A DNA stretch of 64,000 nucleotides from Nocardia transvalensis NBRC 15921 (GTDB lineage Bacteria > Actinomycetota > Actinomycetes > Mycobacteriales > Mycobacteriaceae), in assembly GCF_000308875.1 (NCBI RefSeq), contig NZ_BAGL01000128.1:124001-188000 (forward strand), in the 5' to 3' direction. Made by a program: the position numbers and the translations under genes. Below, piece after piece: positions 35,923 through 44,839 of this stretch (its first letter is position 1; each line of letters begins with the position of its first letter). The notes under the pieces were generated by a model that saw only the letters and a list, made by a program, of their open reading frames with translations, was not told the origin of the DNA and made no database searches.

Positions 35923-36285
35923 TTATGCTGCGGTGTTATTCAGCCAGTTGAGGTAGCGGGAGAAGTGTTCCACGTAGGACGCCGGGGTCGGTGCGGTGGC
36001 CATGGCCTTGGCGTGCCGGCGCACCTGCCGATATCGGATGATGCGGTCGGTTCGGTAGCTGTCCAGTGCCGGTGCGGTATCGGCTTGGCTGAGTCGGTCG
36101 GCAAGCACATGCGCGCCCTCGATGCCGAGTGAAGCACTGGATCCGATGTGTGGAGACATGGCGTATGCGGCGTCCCCGGCGAGCACGACACGGTTGCTCT
36201 TCCAGCGTGGGATCTCCGGTACTACGGCGACCTGGTTGCCGATCACCGAATCTTCGGGGGTGGCCAGGACGACCTCGCGCAGCAA
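35923..36285 (-). pseudogene. C-terminal fragment of an FAD-dependent monooxygenase
   Basis: The minus-strand frame contains NRVVLAGDAAYAMSPHIG and ASLGIEGAHVLADRLSQAD, the FAD-pyrophosphate GD motif region and following helix of group A flavin hydroxylases (PHBH/TetX type). The catalytic N-terminal two thirds (GxGxxG, DG motif) are absent: to the right the coding signal changes strand. So it is a 5'-truncated relic next to repeat C. Confidence 0.7.
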
Positions 36286-36299
36286 GAATCGGGAAGGCG

Positions 36300-36678
36300 C
36301 TCGCCCTGTCCACGATGCGCTGGCGGGGTCTCTCCTCTCGCTACGTCGAGGAGATCCTCGTCAAGGGCCGGGCCGAGGGGGCGGTCCTGCCGAACATACT
36401 CGAGCACAACCAGCACATCTTCTCGGCCGACGCCCAGACCGACCCGCTTTTCGGGTCCGCGACCGATCTCGTCGTCTCCGAAGGCTTCCACAGCTGGATG
36501 GGGTATGCCGGTGTCGAGCGGGGACACGCTGCGCGGCACCATCTGCCTGTACTGGGACAGTGTCATCACCTATCGCGAAGATCTGGTCCGCCAAGTCCAG
36601 CAACTGGCCGACACGCTCGGCAAGCACCTTCCGCGCTTCTCGCCCAGGTCAGCGGACGCAGCGCCGGCGCCGGCCTGA
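36300..36678 (+). pseudogene. GAF-like domain fragment with a frameshift
   Basis: The frame from about 36300 gives RWRGLSSRYVEEILVKGRAE and VVSEGFHSWMGYAGVERG; near 36515 it shifts and continues DTLRGTICLYWDSVITYRED, LVRQVQQLADTLGKHLPRF. The LRGTICLY-type strand followed by a long exit helix fits a GAF sensor domain. No output domain or start is recognisable. It abuts the truncated monooxygenase, marking a deletion or insertion junction near 36290. Confidence 0.45.
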
Positions 36679-37219
36679 GCGACAGTCGCCGTCCCTGGCC
36701 GACGCGGGATCTGGTCGACGGAATTCCCTTGGAGCAGTTGTCACATCGTGTCGGTGGGTGTGCTGCCTCCACCTGATTCGACGCGACCACGGCAGCGCAG
36801 TGGCCAACCAGGTCGCCCGCGCTTCGGCGATGCTCCGGCGTCGAAGTGGCGGTGTGGCGGACCCGCTCTGCCGGTGCCGCCCACTGTGGCCGTGCGTTGG
36901 GGGGAGTGGGAACAAGCCCGGCGGTCGGGTATGGATCAGTGCGGAAGGTGGTCCGCATCGCGATGCCATCGCCACTGGGCGGTCTTCGGCGAGGTCTTGC
37001 ATGTTCGATCAGGCGCTCGTATCGGGACTTTTCTTTCGGTCCGGCCACGCCGTCACCGTTGGGGTCTGGGTCGTCCTGGGGCTGGTGGAGCCGTCGGTAT
37101 CGGGAGACTGGGCTCTCCGCCGCGCAGAACACGCCCACCTACGAACCCAAATCCTTCATCGCCCCGAGGAGCCCGACCCGGGCGCCTGATCCGGCGGACG
37201 TCTCCGGGGTTCACCAAAG
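36679..37219. other. No gene supported
   Basis: About 540 bases after the GAF fragment. Frames on both strands are open but show no family motif and inconsistent codon use. No hairpin or promoter consensus stood out. It probably consists of degraded sequence belonging to the same relic zone. Confidence 0.4.
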
Positions 37220-37987
37220 ATGAGAATGGACGTGCTCGACGGTACCGTCGGCCGCGTGACCGAGTCTTCCGGGCAGATGCCGACCGCGATCGAAGGGCTG
37301 CTCGACGACGCGGCGCTGTTGTCGTACGAGCATCAGGAATATCTGCAGACGGTGCTGGGCCTACCCGCCTGGGAAGTCAGCTACGACCCGCCACGATTCG
37401 CATTCAGCGGCGAGCGGGATCTGGTGTGCACCCGATTCCATGTACTCGGAACCGCCGCGCCGGGCCCGCAGTCATGGCTGTGGAGTTGGGCGAATCCGGA
37501 TTGGTATCCGGACGAGGTGACGGAGCTGGCGTTGTCGGTGCGCGAATACGGCCTGCGGCATGGCATTTCATTATTGTCCGAACCGGAGGTACCCTTCGGC
37601 GAGTTCCCCGGGTCGCCGACCGAACCGGCGCGCGTCACCTGGCTCGCCGGCGAATTGGCGAAGGCGGTCTCGAGGCGCTGGACCTGGTACAGCGCCCCTG
37701 TCGGCGGCGGCACCCGCATGGCGGTCCTGGTCGAGCACCCCGACCTGGAACTCCCCGCCCCGGACGCGATGCGCGTGTCCCGGGTGATGCACGCCGCGGA
37801 CCGGCTCGGCTTACCTAATCATCGACGGGCGCTGCGCAGTTACGCCGTACGACGCGGACTGCTCGCGGAATTCGACGAGACCGAATCCACCCTGCACGTC
37901 GAGGGCCCACGACTCGACGTCGTCGTGGCATTTACCGAACACGGCCTCATCAAGGCCATCTCGGCAGGCACCACCGACAACTCCTGA
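37220..37987 (+). CDS. DUF6882-like hypothetical protein
   Basis: Up to 255 residues; starts at 37220, 37226 or GTG 37256 are all in frame. The motif PQSWLWSWANPDWYPDEVTE is the hallmark of the DUF6882 type, preceded by WEVSYDPPRFAFSGERDLVC. A second half after residue 150 (WTWYSAPVGGGTRMAVLVEH) resembles an additional alpha+beta unit. No signal peptide or membrane segment. The family function is unknown. Confidence 0.65.
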   Translation: MRMDVLDGTVGRVTESSGQMPTAIEGLLDDAALLSYEHQEYLQTVLGLPAWEVSYDPPRFAFSGERDLVCTRFHVLGTAAPGPQSWLWSWANPDWYPDEVTELALSVREYGLRHGISLLSEPEVPFGEFPGSPTEPARVTWLAGELAKAVSRRWTWYSAPVGGGTRMAVLVEHPDLELPAPDAMRVSRVMHAADRLGLPNHRRALRSYAVRRGLLAEFDETESTLHVEGPRLDVVVAFTEHGLIKAISAGTTDNS

Positions 37988-38219
37988 ATCTGTTCCCGGC
38001 GCTCTCCTCGGTGAGCGGAGGTACGGCGCGCAGCGCGAGGTGTGGCGGCCATCCTCCTTCGGTAAGGAGTGGTGATCTTGCACAATGGTGGCTGAGAGGC
38101 TTTCGGGGCCCAGTGTCCGTGCCTCGGACCGTCACGACCGTCGAGCCGCATCGCGCCCGGGGGCGTGTTCTGCACCCGGAACTCCCACGCGGCCGGCAGG
38201 CGTTAGTCGACCACTGCCG

Positions 38220-38573
38220 TCAGCCGAACCGGTAGGCCAGCGTCACAGTCGCGGTGGCGACGGTCAAGGCCAGGGACACCGAGACCGGACCCAGCGCATA
38301 GTCACCGACCCGCAGGTGCGCGACCACGGCACCGATGAAGTACAGCACCAGGCAGATAGCCGCGGCGATACCCAGGGCCGGCACGGCGAATCCGGCGAGC
38401 AATCCGAGCGCGCCGGCACCGAGCAGGGTGCCCAGCACGGGAATCCAGGACTGTGGCACCCGGACAACCTTCGCCGCCGCAACGGGAATGGGGTGGCGGG
38501 CATAGTTCAGCCAGCATCCGGCGCCGGCGGCCGTTGCGGTCAATAGTGTCAAGGCGACGTACGCAGCGAACAT
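38220..38573 (-). CDS. DoxX-like small membrane protein
   Basis: 117 residues from ATG 38573 behind GAGGAG. Four hydrophobic segments are visible (YVALTLLTATAAGAGCWL, VLGTLLGAGALGLLAGFAV, AAAICLVLYFIGAVVAHL and VSLALTVATATVTLAY), the DoxX_2-like layout. Such proteins are regular members of ECF41 sigma regulons, and the gene is divergent from an ECF41-type sigma gene. A promoter of ECF41 type lies just upstream. Confidence 0.82.
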   Translation of the reverse strand: MFAAYVALTLLTATAAGAGCWLNYARHPIPVAAAKVVRVPQSWIPVLGTLLGAGALGLLAGFAVPALGIAAAICLVLYFIGAVVAHLRVGDYALGPVSVSLALTVATATVTLAYRFG

Positions 38574-38618
38574 CGGACACTCCTCGAAAATCGAATCTCG
38601 TTCATCTGTCACCCCTAC

Positions 38619-38645
38619 GACGGATCCCAGTGAAGAAAGGTGACG
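38619..38645 (-). promoter_or_regulatory. Candidate ECF41-type promoter for the DoxX-like gene
   Basis: On the minus strand CGTCACC, 16 bases, then CGTC. The published ECF41 consensus is TGTCACA-N16 or 17-CGTC. It points at the DoxX-like gene and overlaps the ribosome binding region of the divergent sigma gene. Confidence 0.45.
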
Positions 38646-38646
38646 C

Positions 38647-39531
38647 GTGCACCAGCAGGACATCTTGGCGCGGAACTTCGAGTCGCAGCGCGACCGGCTG
38701 CGGGCCGTCGCCTTCCGTATTCTCGGCAACAGCGACGACGCCGACGACGCCATCCAGGAGACCTGGTTCCGACTGGCGCGCAACGACTCCGGCGAGATCG
38801 ACAACCTCACCGCCTGGCTCACCACGGTCGTTTCCCGCATCTGCCTGGACATGCTGCGCACCCGGACCACGCGCCGGGAGGATCCGATCGACCGGCTCGG
38901 CGAACTCGGCGACTCCGCATACGACAGCGACCCTGAACACGAGGCCGTCCTCATCGACTCGGTCGGCCGCGCACTGCTTGTCGTCCTGGATACGCTGAAC
39001 GCCGACCAGCGCGTCGCCTTCGTCCTGCACGACCTGTTCGCGATCCCCTTCGACCGGATCGCCCCGATCCTCGGCCGCACCACGGCCACTACCAAGAAGC
39101 TCGCCAGCCGGGCACGCCTGCGCGTCCGTGGCGGCGATGCCCTGCCCACTGCCGAGATCGCCGCGCAGCGCCATGTGGTCGACGCATTCCTCATCGCCGC
39201 CCGGCAGGGCGACCTGCGGCGGCTGTTGGAGATTCTGGCACCCGACGTGGAACGCACCGCCGACCCAGCGGCCCTGCCCGCCGGCACGGCCCCGGTCGTG
39301 CGCGGCGCGGCGACGGTGGCCAGGGAAACGGTCGTCCTGCGCCGCCGCTCTCGCGTCGCCGCCCTGGCCATGGTCGACGGCACGGTCGGCATCGTGGTCG
39401 CACCGCGCGGCCACCTCCTGCTCGCCCTGCGAGTCACGGTCGCAGACGGTCGCGTCGCCGCCTACGAGGTCATCGCCGACCCCGCCCGGCTGCGCCGCCT
39501 CGACCTCGCGGTCCTCCCCGGTACGGACTGA
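38647..39531 (+). CDS. ECF41-type sigma factor with C-terminal SnoaL-like extension
   Basis: 294 residues from GTG 38647 behind AAAGG. Region 2 is LRAVAFRILGNSDDADDAIQ with LTAWLTTVVSRICLDMLRTR; region 4 is LNADQRVAFVLHDLFAIPFD, then IAPILGRTTATTKKLASRAR. The tail from about residue 180 (AAQRHVVDAFLIAARQGDLR, LLEILAPDVERTAD) is the SnoaL-like regulatory domain that replaces an anti-sigma factor in this group. The neighbouring DoxX-like gene is the probable target. Confidence 0.88.
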   Translation: MHQQDILARNFESQRDRLRAVAFRILGNSDDADDAIQETWFRLARNDSGEIDNLTAWLTTVVSRICLDMLRTRTTRREDPIDRLGELGDSAYDSDPEHEAVLIDSVGRALLVVLDTLNADQRVAFVLHDLFAIPFDRIAPILGRTTATTKKLASRARLRVRGGDALPTAEIAAQRHVVDAFLIAARQGDLRRLLEILAPDVERTADPAALPAGTAPVVRGAATVARETVVLRRRSRVAALAMVDGTVGIVVAPRGHLLLALRVTVADGRVAAYEVIADPARLRRLDLAVLPGTD

Positions 39532-39669
39532 GCCACCTCATCGCAATACCTGAAACCGAAGTGGTGACTGTGCTTCCGCACCTCGGCGTTCGCCCTATTC
39601 ATCGCCGCGCGAACGCATTCGGTGTGGGCACTCGTGTACGGCGCGCTGCGCTGCCAGTTCGTCGTCGCG

Positions 39670-40950
39670 CTATGGCGCCGCCGCTACCGGCTTCGGCTCG
39701 GCGACCAGGCCCTGGGCGATCAGAACGGCGGACTCACGGTTCAGAATGTCGTCTCGATAGTTTATCGAGACATGCACACATCCGCCGGCTTCGATGATAT
39801 TGACGCCGATGAAGTCGGGCCCCGGTGGCGGCAGGAACATCAGTATGCGCGGCGGGCCTTCCTGCGGGGAGGCCGGCGGGTCGAGCCATTTGCTGCCGTA
39901 CGACATCATCAAACATACGGCCGCCGATTCGGGGGTACCGAAGTGTCGGGCCGAGCTGGCCTCAGGATGTTCCGTCCGGGAGTACACCGCACGGCAGCAT
40001 ATTAACAGCGGGAGTCCGGATTCGAGCACCTTCGATATTCGCCCGGCCAGTTCTCTCGGGGCATTCGAGGGCGGCGTGGGGATCGATTTCGACCAACTGA
40101 AATTTCCGTCGACGGCCATTCCCGCGGGTAGATAGCGACGCATATCGACCATCATCACCATCCACGGGGCGACCACGATGCCCTGCGACCGGCACAAAGC
40201 CATTGCACGGACCGAAAGAATCGACATGATCGACGCCGCCGGATAGCGACGATCGCGCTCCGCACGCATCCTGTTCAGAAACCCGGCATTACTGGTAGCC
40301 GCCGCGACCTCGAAGCGGTGGCCGTCGCCGCCGGCCGATAACGAAGAGTCACCGACAGTGGCAGGACGCACCGGCCGAGCAAGCTCCCGCTGCATCCGGA
40401 TGGCTCTCGCGATGCGAAACGGCGAGCGCCCGAACGAGTTCAGCAGCGCGCGCGGCATCGGTGCGGACGCTGACCGATCGCCTGCCGGGAACGGCGCAGG
40501 CCCGGAATCGAGGAGGAATCCGATGAAATCCCAGGTCGATACCGCATCCCCGAGCGCGTGTGAATAGCGGATTTCCGCCCAGTCGTGTCCGAGCGTCAAT
40601 ATGAACGGGAGCCCGTCGAGCCGATCGTTCTCTCGACCCGCAAATATCGACGGCGATACGGCCGCCGAAGAGACCACCAGCGCACGAAAGAACTCGTCCG
40701 CACGATCGGCGGACGGACGGCCACTGACTGCCCGGTCGACATCGAGCAGCCGCCATCTGATGTCACCCCCGTGCCGGTGCGCGCATTGCTTCAACCGCGT
40801 GCGGACCACTTCGACATCCGGTGTCCGAATCGACCTCACCACCTTGATGACCGGCACGTTCCGCCATACACGGTCGCGGCGCCGCAGCGGGCGAATGTCG
40901 ACCGCGGTCCACCCGGCGATACTTCCTACCCGACCGTCTCGATCCAGCAT
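39670..40950 (-). CDS. Condensation-domain-like acyltransferase
   Basis: 426 residues. A central IRYSHALGDAVSTWDF is a variant of the H-H-x3-D catalytic loop of condensation/PapA/wax-ester-synthase enzymes: His and Asp are kept, the first His is replaced by Ser. The C-terminal part has GVNIIEAGGCVHVSINYRDD, similar to the bridging region before the end of these proteins. Members join acyl groups to alcohols or amines in the cytosol. No NRPS, PKS or carrier protein lies nearby. The substrate is unknown. Start ATG 40950. Confidence 0.65.
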   Translation of the reverse strand: MLDRDGRVGSIAGWTAVDIRPLRRRDRVWRNVPVIKVVRSIRTPDVEVVRTRLKQCAHRHGGDIRWRLLDVDRAVSGRPSADRADEFFRALVVSSAAVSPSIFAGRENDRLDGLPFILTLGHDWAEIRYSHALGDAVSTWDFIGFLLDSGPAPFPAGDRSASAPMPRALLNSFGRSPFRIARAIRMQRELARPVRPATVGDSSLSAGGDGHRFEVAAATSNAGFLNRMRAERDRRYPAASIMSILSVRAMALCRSQGIVVAPWMVMMVDMRRYLPAGMAVDGNFSWSKSIPTPPSNAPRELAGRISKVLESGLPLLICCRAVYSRTEHPEASSARHFGTPESAAVCLMMSYGSKWLDPPASPQEGPPRILMFLPPPGPDFIGVNIIEAGGCVHVSINYRDDILNRESAVLIAQGLVAEPKPVAAAP

Positions 40951-41085
40951 CGTGAAATCCTGTCCGTCAGATCGTTGTCCACAATGGCCGTGCGGCCTGT
41001 CAACCCGGCGTGGGCTCCGTATACTGAACCGCGATAATCGCTATTCTGGATAGGGCTGTAATGCTCTATTCTCGCGCCACATCGG

Positions 41086-42198
41086 TCAGCTGCGCGGACA
41101 GCGGTGTCCGCTCCACCGCGGCTCTCGCCGACCCCTTCGCCGCCAGGCAGGACTGCGCGTCGATCGATCCCTCGACACACCACGCCAGATCGACCAGCGC
41201 ACAGGCATTCCTGCCGCACTCCTTGCATCACAACACGATCCGCGCCCGGCAACCGCTCGAACAACCGGTGAAGCGGGGTGGGCGGATTCGCTCGGCCCGC
41301 CGAATCTGTCACGAGCCGCCGCCGACGTCGATCGCATCGATGACGCGCCGACTCTACGCGCCGCACCGGCGCCGGCGGTGAACCAACTGGCCAGGAGATC
41401 GAGGAGGGAGCCGAAGATGAACAGGCACACAGCGATCCAGCGGAGCGGGTACGCAAATCGTTCGCGGTTCATCACCCAGACGATCGATCGGGTTATCGGA
41501 ACCGGGAGCCGGCACACGACTGCCCAGAGCCAAGCCAGGATCGCCCCGGCGCGGCGGCGCTGATCGGGGTTGGTGGTCAGGTACGCCGGTATCACGAGTG
41601 TCATAACCGCGACCGTGACCGTCGCGGTGAGTCCCGGTGGCTCCCATCCTTGTCTGCGTCCGACGAGGATCAGAATGTCCAGGGTCAGGCTCCCGAGGAC
41701 GAGGGCGCACATCAGGATCACGCCGATTCGCTCGACCCGCCGGTCGACGGATTCGGCGCTACGCCAAGCCCTTCGCTCGCGATCGGACAGTTCGCGGACG
41801 AACGCCGTTTCGACTCGGCCCTCGAAGATTTCGCGTCCGTGCGGGCATTCGAACTTGTACATCGGGGCGTCCGTGGGGACGGGAACCGGGATTTCGTCAC
41901 CGGACAGGAACGGGGGAGCGTGGTATTTGCACACTGCGCAGGTGATTTCGCGGTCGAACGCGTCGAGGATGGAAGGCAGCAGTGACTCGTGCTCCGGGGT
42001 GCCGTGTCCTCGCCGGTCGTTCGTAAGGTCTGCCTTCACCCGAGACTCCAGCGAAAGGGCAACGTGGGGCGCGGTTGGCGGTGTTGCATCTTCCTCGACA
42101 TGGGTTGTCTCGCCTGTCTGGAGCACAGCGCCAGCCCGCCCGGAGGGCCGCCTGCCGAAGCGCTGCACTCCTGATCGAGGTGTCAGGCGGTCTCGCAA
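41086..42198 (-). CDS. Membrane protein with an N-terminal CxxC domain, uncertain ends
   Basis: The frame encodes a cytosolic part with AFDREITCAVCKYHAPPF and MYKFECPHGREIFEGR (possible zinc site), then four membrane segments between about residues 155 and 270 (IGVILMCALVLGSLTLDILI, VTVAVMTLVIPAYL, AILAWLWAVVCRL, WIAVCLFIFGSLLDLLASWF). The start shown is a TTG that overlaps the SRPBCC stop; a GTG further in is possible. After about residue 280 codon use degrades and the frame runs through repeats A and B, so the natural C-terminus was probably replaced. Function unknown. Confidence 0.5.
   Translation of the reverse strand: MRDRLTPRSGVQRFGRRPSGRAGAVLQTGETTHVEEDATPPTAPHVALSLESRVKADLTNDRRGHGTPEHESLLPSILDAFDREITCAVCKYHAPPFLSGDEIPVPVPTDAPMYKFECPHGREIFEGRVETAFVRELSDRERRAWRSAESVDRRVERIGVILMCALVLGSLTLDILILVGRRQGWEPPGLTATVTVAVMTLVIPAYLTTNPDQRRRAGAILAWLWAVVCRLPVPITRSIVWVMNRERFAYPLRWIAVCLFIFGSLLDLLASWFTAGAGAARRVGASSMRSTSAAARDRFGGPSESAHPASPVVRAVAGRGSCCDARSAAGMPVRWSIWRGVSRDRSTRSPAWRRRGRREPRWSGHRCPRS
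41128..41170 (+). repeat. Dispersed repeat A, copy 2
   Basis: Decayed copy of 2942-2984. In the plus frame it gives ADPFAARQDCASIDP, matching TDPFAATQDFASIDP of the 2893 product. Confidence 0.65.
41194..41287 (+). repeat. Dispersed repeat B, copy 2
   Basis: Ungapped match to 4054-4147. Repeats A and B are about 1.1 kb apart at the left site but only 23 bases apart here, so this copy is a deletion-collapsed version of that segment. Confidence 0.65.
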
Positions 42199-42602
42199 TG
42201 GGATTTGAGAGAGTCTGCCTCCGTATCGACCATGGCTTGGACCTTCCGTCGAGCGAGGAGGGATACGACGGGAGCTGTTGGGCCTGTTATTCCGAATTCC
42301 AGGACGACCTCGGTGCCGTCGTGTGACGGGTGGACGGTGTGTTCGGCGTAGAAGCCGAATGCCTTCCCGTGTGTTTCCCAGGTGAATGAGGAGCCGTTCT
42401 CGAGCTCGGTGACAACCCAGACCCGGCGCGGCTGGTTCGGCTGGCGGATCTCGGCCTTACTGCCGAGGCGGAGTTCACCCGGCTCGAGCCGCCTGATCTC
42501 TGACATGGTCGGTGTCCATTCCGGCCAGTGCTCGACATCTGAAATTACCTTCCATACCTGGTGCGAGGGCGCAGCGATCGATCGGGTGACTCGATATCTC
42601 AT
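42183..42602 (-). CDS. SRPBCC (polyketide cyclase/dehydrase-like) lipid-binding-fold protein
   Basis: 139 residues from ATG 42602. The fold signature is RYRVTRSIAAPSHQVWKVIS, DVEHWPEWTPTMSEIRRLEP, SKAEIRQPNQPRRVWVVTEL and the C-terminal helix ARRKVQAMVDTEADSLKSHC. Such START-like proteins bind hydrophobic ligands or act in polyketide cyclisation; here neither role can be read. The upstream region is weak in Shine-Dalgarno character, and the frame is open beyond the chosen start. Confidence 0.75.
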   Translation of the reverse strand: MRYRVTRSIAAPSHQVWKVISDVEHWPEWTPTMSEIRRLEPGELRLGSKAEIRQPNQPRRVWVVTELENGSSFTWETHGKAFGFYAEHTVHPSHDGTEVVLEFGITGPTAPVVSLLARRKVQAMVDTEADSLKSHCETA

Positions 42603-42671
42603 AAAAGTAGGATGACATTTCGTTGGAGGGCTCACGAGTGCTCTCCAAGTGATCTGACAAAACGCGCAGCT

Positions 42672-43115
42672 ATGGCCGATCGACGTCAGGGCCATTCTCC
42701 GGGGCAGTATCGCAGCCGGGTGTCGCAGAGTGCACCGAGGTCGAGGGGTAGCAGCTGCGGCCAGTCGGTCAGGAGACGCAGCGCGTCGGCGGCCGCTGCG
42801 GTCGCCCGATCGGTCGGTGTGCTCGATGCCGCCGGTCGGCGAACACTGGCCGAACTCACCGCCTCCTATCGCCAGCAACTCGGCAACGATATCGAGAACC
42901 TGGATCGCGAGTACCGGCAGATACTGATTCTGTGCCGCGATGAGCCGCAATCGATCGCGGAAATCGCGTGCTGCGGACTGCTGGTCGCCGCGGCGAAGGT
43001 CCTCGCGGGTGATCTGATCACCGGGGGATACGTCACCTTCCGGTCGCCGCATCCGGATGTGGGCCACGACGCGGTTTTTCTGCGGGCGGTCCTGGCGGGA
43101 TTGCGGAAATTGTGA
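42672..43115 (+). CDS. DUF742-like protein (orphan)
   Basis: 147 residues from ATG 42672. The C-terminal 60 residues match the winged-helix end of DUF742: ILILCRDEPQSIAEIACCGL, LVAAAKVLAGDLITGGYVTF and LRAVLAGLRKL. DUF742 proteins normally form an operon with a roadblock/LC7 protein and an MglA-like GTPase in streptomycetes and nocardiae. No such partner is adjacent, so this is an orphan or a displaced copy. The N-terminal 60 residues are Arg/Ser-rich and not recognised. Confidence 0.5.
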   Translation: MADRRQGHSPGQYRSRVSQSAPRSRGSSCGQSVRRRSASAAAAVARSVGVLDAAGRRTLAELTASYRQQLGNDIENLDREYRQILILCRDEPQSIAEIACCGLLVAAAKVLAGDLITGGYVTFRSPHPDVGHDAVFLRAVLAGLRKL

Positions 43116-43298
43116 CGGCATTGTGCCGGCGGCGTGCGCGGACCCGACGAGACCGAGTTATCTCCTGGTCGACGGCAACCGGTCCCTCGAATCTCGGTGT
43201 GCCGAAGCAAGTGCCGCCGAACGGCTTCCGAGTGCCGTCGGCGTATCCCGGTGGCGGTTCCGTCCGCTCATGTCGGTGCCCGCTGGGATACTTCCGGC

Positions 43299-43643
43299 AT
43301 GGGGTATGAGAGTGTACGGGGGACCGGTCGGCGGGATCGACGACCGGGCGGGCATTCGGTCCGTGGGTACGGTCGTGTCACCGACCGCCGTGCGCCCCGG
43401 CCGGGGCGTAATCGGTCCCCGTATTTCCACGGCTACCGCAGCACGTCGCCCATGCCCATACTGTGGGTCGGCGCCCTGGTCATCGGTGGCGTGGCCATCC
43501 TGCTGGTCGTGCTGACCCTCACCCACATGAAGTCTCCCGACCAGCCCGCCCACGGCAACATCGTGGCGCCGTCGACCGCTGCACCGGCCCCGGCGCGACC
43601 GACCCCCGTTGCGCCGCCGTGCTACCCCCTCCAGCCGTGCTGA
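43299..43643 (+). CDS. Small membrane-anchored protein
   Basis: 114 residues from ATG 43299 (ATG 43452 would give only the membrane part). An Arg/Gly/Tyr-rich N-terminus leads to one strong membrane helix (ILWVGALVIGGVAILLVVLT) and a short outer tail rich in Pro and Ala that ends CYPLQPC. Probably a single-pass protein with a small extracytoplasmic tail. Function unknown. Confidence 0.5.
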   Translation: MGYESVRGTGRRDRRPGGHSVRGYGRVTDRRAPRPGRNRSPYFHGYRSTSPMPILWVGALVIGGVAILLVVLTLTHMKSPDQPAHGNIVAPSTAAPAPARPTPVAPPCYPLQPC

Positions 43644-43677
43644 CTCGCTGCGGCAGTCGACGTTCCGCGCTGGCCTG

Positions 43678-43920
43678 TCATTCGGCACCGAGCGCGAGCA
43701 ACGCCTGATCGACCTCTGACAGCTCGGCGTCCGCCTCCGCCAGGGTACGTTCGAGAGCGGCCAGTTCTGTTGCCAGACAGTCGATTGCGCGGGCCTGATG
43801 CGCCGCACTGGCGGCCGCGCCGACGTAAGAGGCTGGGTGTGCGGGCTCGGCCCGCCCGGTGAGAGCACCAACCGTCGAGACCTGGCGAAGTCGTTCCTGT
43901 CGTAAGGGGGGCGAAATACT
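43678..43920 (-). CDS. Possible fragment with an Ala/Glu-rich helical C-terminus
   Basis: The last about 65 codons before the stop at 43678 have good codon use and encode a helix such as RAIDCLATELAALERTLAEA and ELSEVDQALLALGAE. No start or ribosome binding site is evident, and codon use fades before 43870. It may be the end of a lost gene. Confidence 0.3.
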   Translation of the reverse strand, partial: SISPPLRQERLRQVSTVGALTGRAEPAHPASYVGAAASAAHQARAIDCLATELAALERTLAEADAELSEVDQALLALGAE

Positions 43921-44010
43921 ATGCCAGTCAATGCTGTTGCCGAACTCCCATCCATGCGAACCTTGCCGCTTGGTAGGCTTTCGCCGATTCTGTAGAGAAG
44001 GGGGCTCCGG

Positions 44011-44787
44011 ATGGTTCAACCTGGTTGGTACGCAGACCCTTCCGGGAGTGGGGGACACCGATGGTGGGACGGTTATGCGTGGACGCATGCCGTGCAACCG
44101 GCAGCGCCGCCACTTCCCATGGCTCCCAGCGGATCCGCACCGGCCGCACCTACACCGGGCAATCCGCCGGGCCGAATCGTTCAGGGCCGATTGCGGAACG
44201 GATTCACCAAGCAAGACGTTTACGCCGACGCACACGGCGTCACGTACGGCAACGACAGCATGCGCTGGGCGGACGTGGAGTGGTTCGGATACTCGCTGAC
44301 TCGCGAGTTTTTCGAGCATCGGCTCTACGGACTGATCAAAGCGCATACCTCCGAGGTAGGAAGTTCCTTCACATTCGTTGTCGGGCGGGGGGCATACCGG
44401 AAGGCGCGCGGCGTCCCGAAAGGGCCGGATATCCCCTTCCTCTTCTTCAACGACGACCACCGAGAGGTCGACGAGATGTGGCGCGGCCTGGTCGATTTGG
44501 CGCAGCAGCACCTGCAGCCCCGACTTCTCGGGCAGATGCTCGACGCGATCCGCGCCGGACAGCAGGTGACCGTCGCGAACGAATACACCGTGGACGCACG
44601 GGGATTGAGCTACCCCCGCCTGAAGCGGGCATACGCGTGGTCCGACATCGAGGTCTCCGTACACGGCGGCTCGGTGTGGCTACAGCCGGTCGGCCGGCCG
44701 AAACGGGAAGGACTGGAAATGGTCGCCGGCTTTCCCAACGCAACCTTGATTCCACATCTCTACGCCGAACTGACAACGCGCCGTTGA
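44011..44787 (+). CDS. DUF2510-domain protein
   Basis: 258 residues. The N-terminus is a textbook DUF2510 motif: PGWYADPSGSGGHRWWDGYA, followed by W-T. This short module occurs at the ends of many actinobacterial membrane and cell-envelope proteins. A Pro/Ala linker (residues 30-55) leads to a C-terminal alpha+beta part with two similar units (YADAHGVTYGNDSMRWADVE and YTVDARGLSYPRLKRAYAWS), which look like a duplicated PH-like strand pair. No membrane segment is present. Function unknown. Confidence 0.8.
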   Translation: MVQPGWYADPSGSGGHRWWDGYAWTHAVQPAAPPLPMAPSGSAPAAPTPGNPPGRIVQGRLRNGFTKQDVYADAHGVTYGNDSMRWADVEWFGYSLTREFFEHRLYGLIKAHTSEVGSSFTFVVGRGAYRKARGVPKGPDIPFLFFNDDHREVDEMWRGLVDLAQQHLQPRLLGQMLDAIRAGQQVTVANEYTVDARGLSYPRLKRAYAWSDIEVSVHGGSVWLQPVGRPKREGLEMVAGFPNATLIPHLYAELTTRR

Positions 44788-44839
44788 CCGTCAGCGCCAC
44801 ACCTCAGAGCTTGCTGCCGAGTAGTTCCGGTGCGGGCCA

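Noticed and set aside
38220..39437. 405-residue minus-strand frame covering the sigma gene
   Set aside because: Only its last 117 residues, the DoxX-like protein with its own ATG and ribosome binding site, are real; the rest is antisense to the ECF41 sigma gene.
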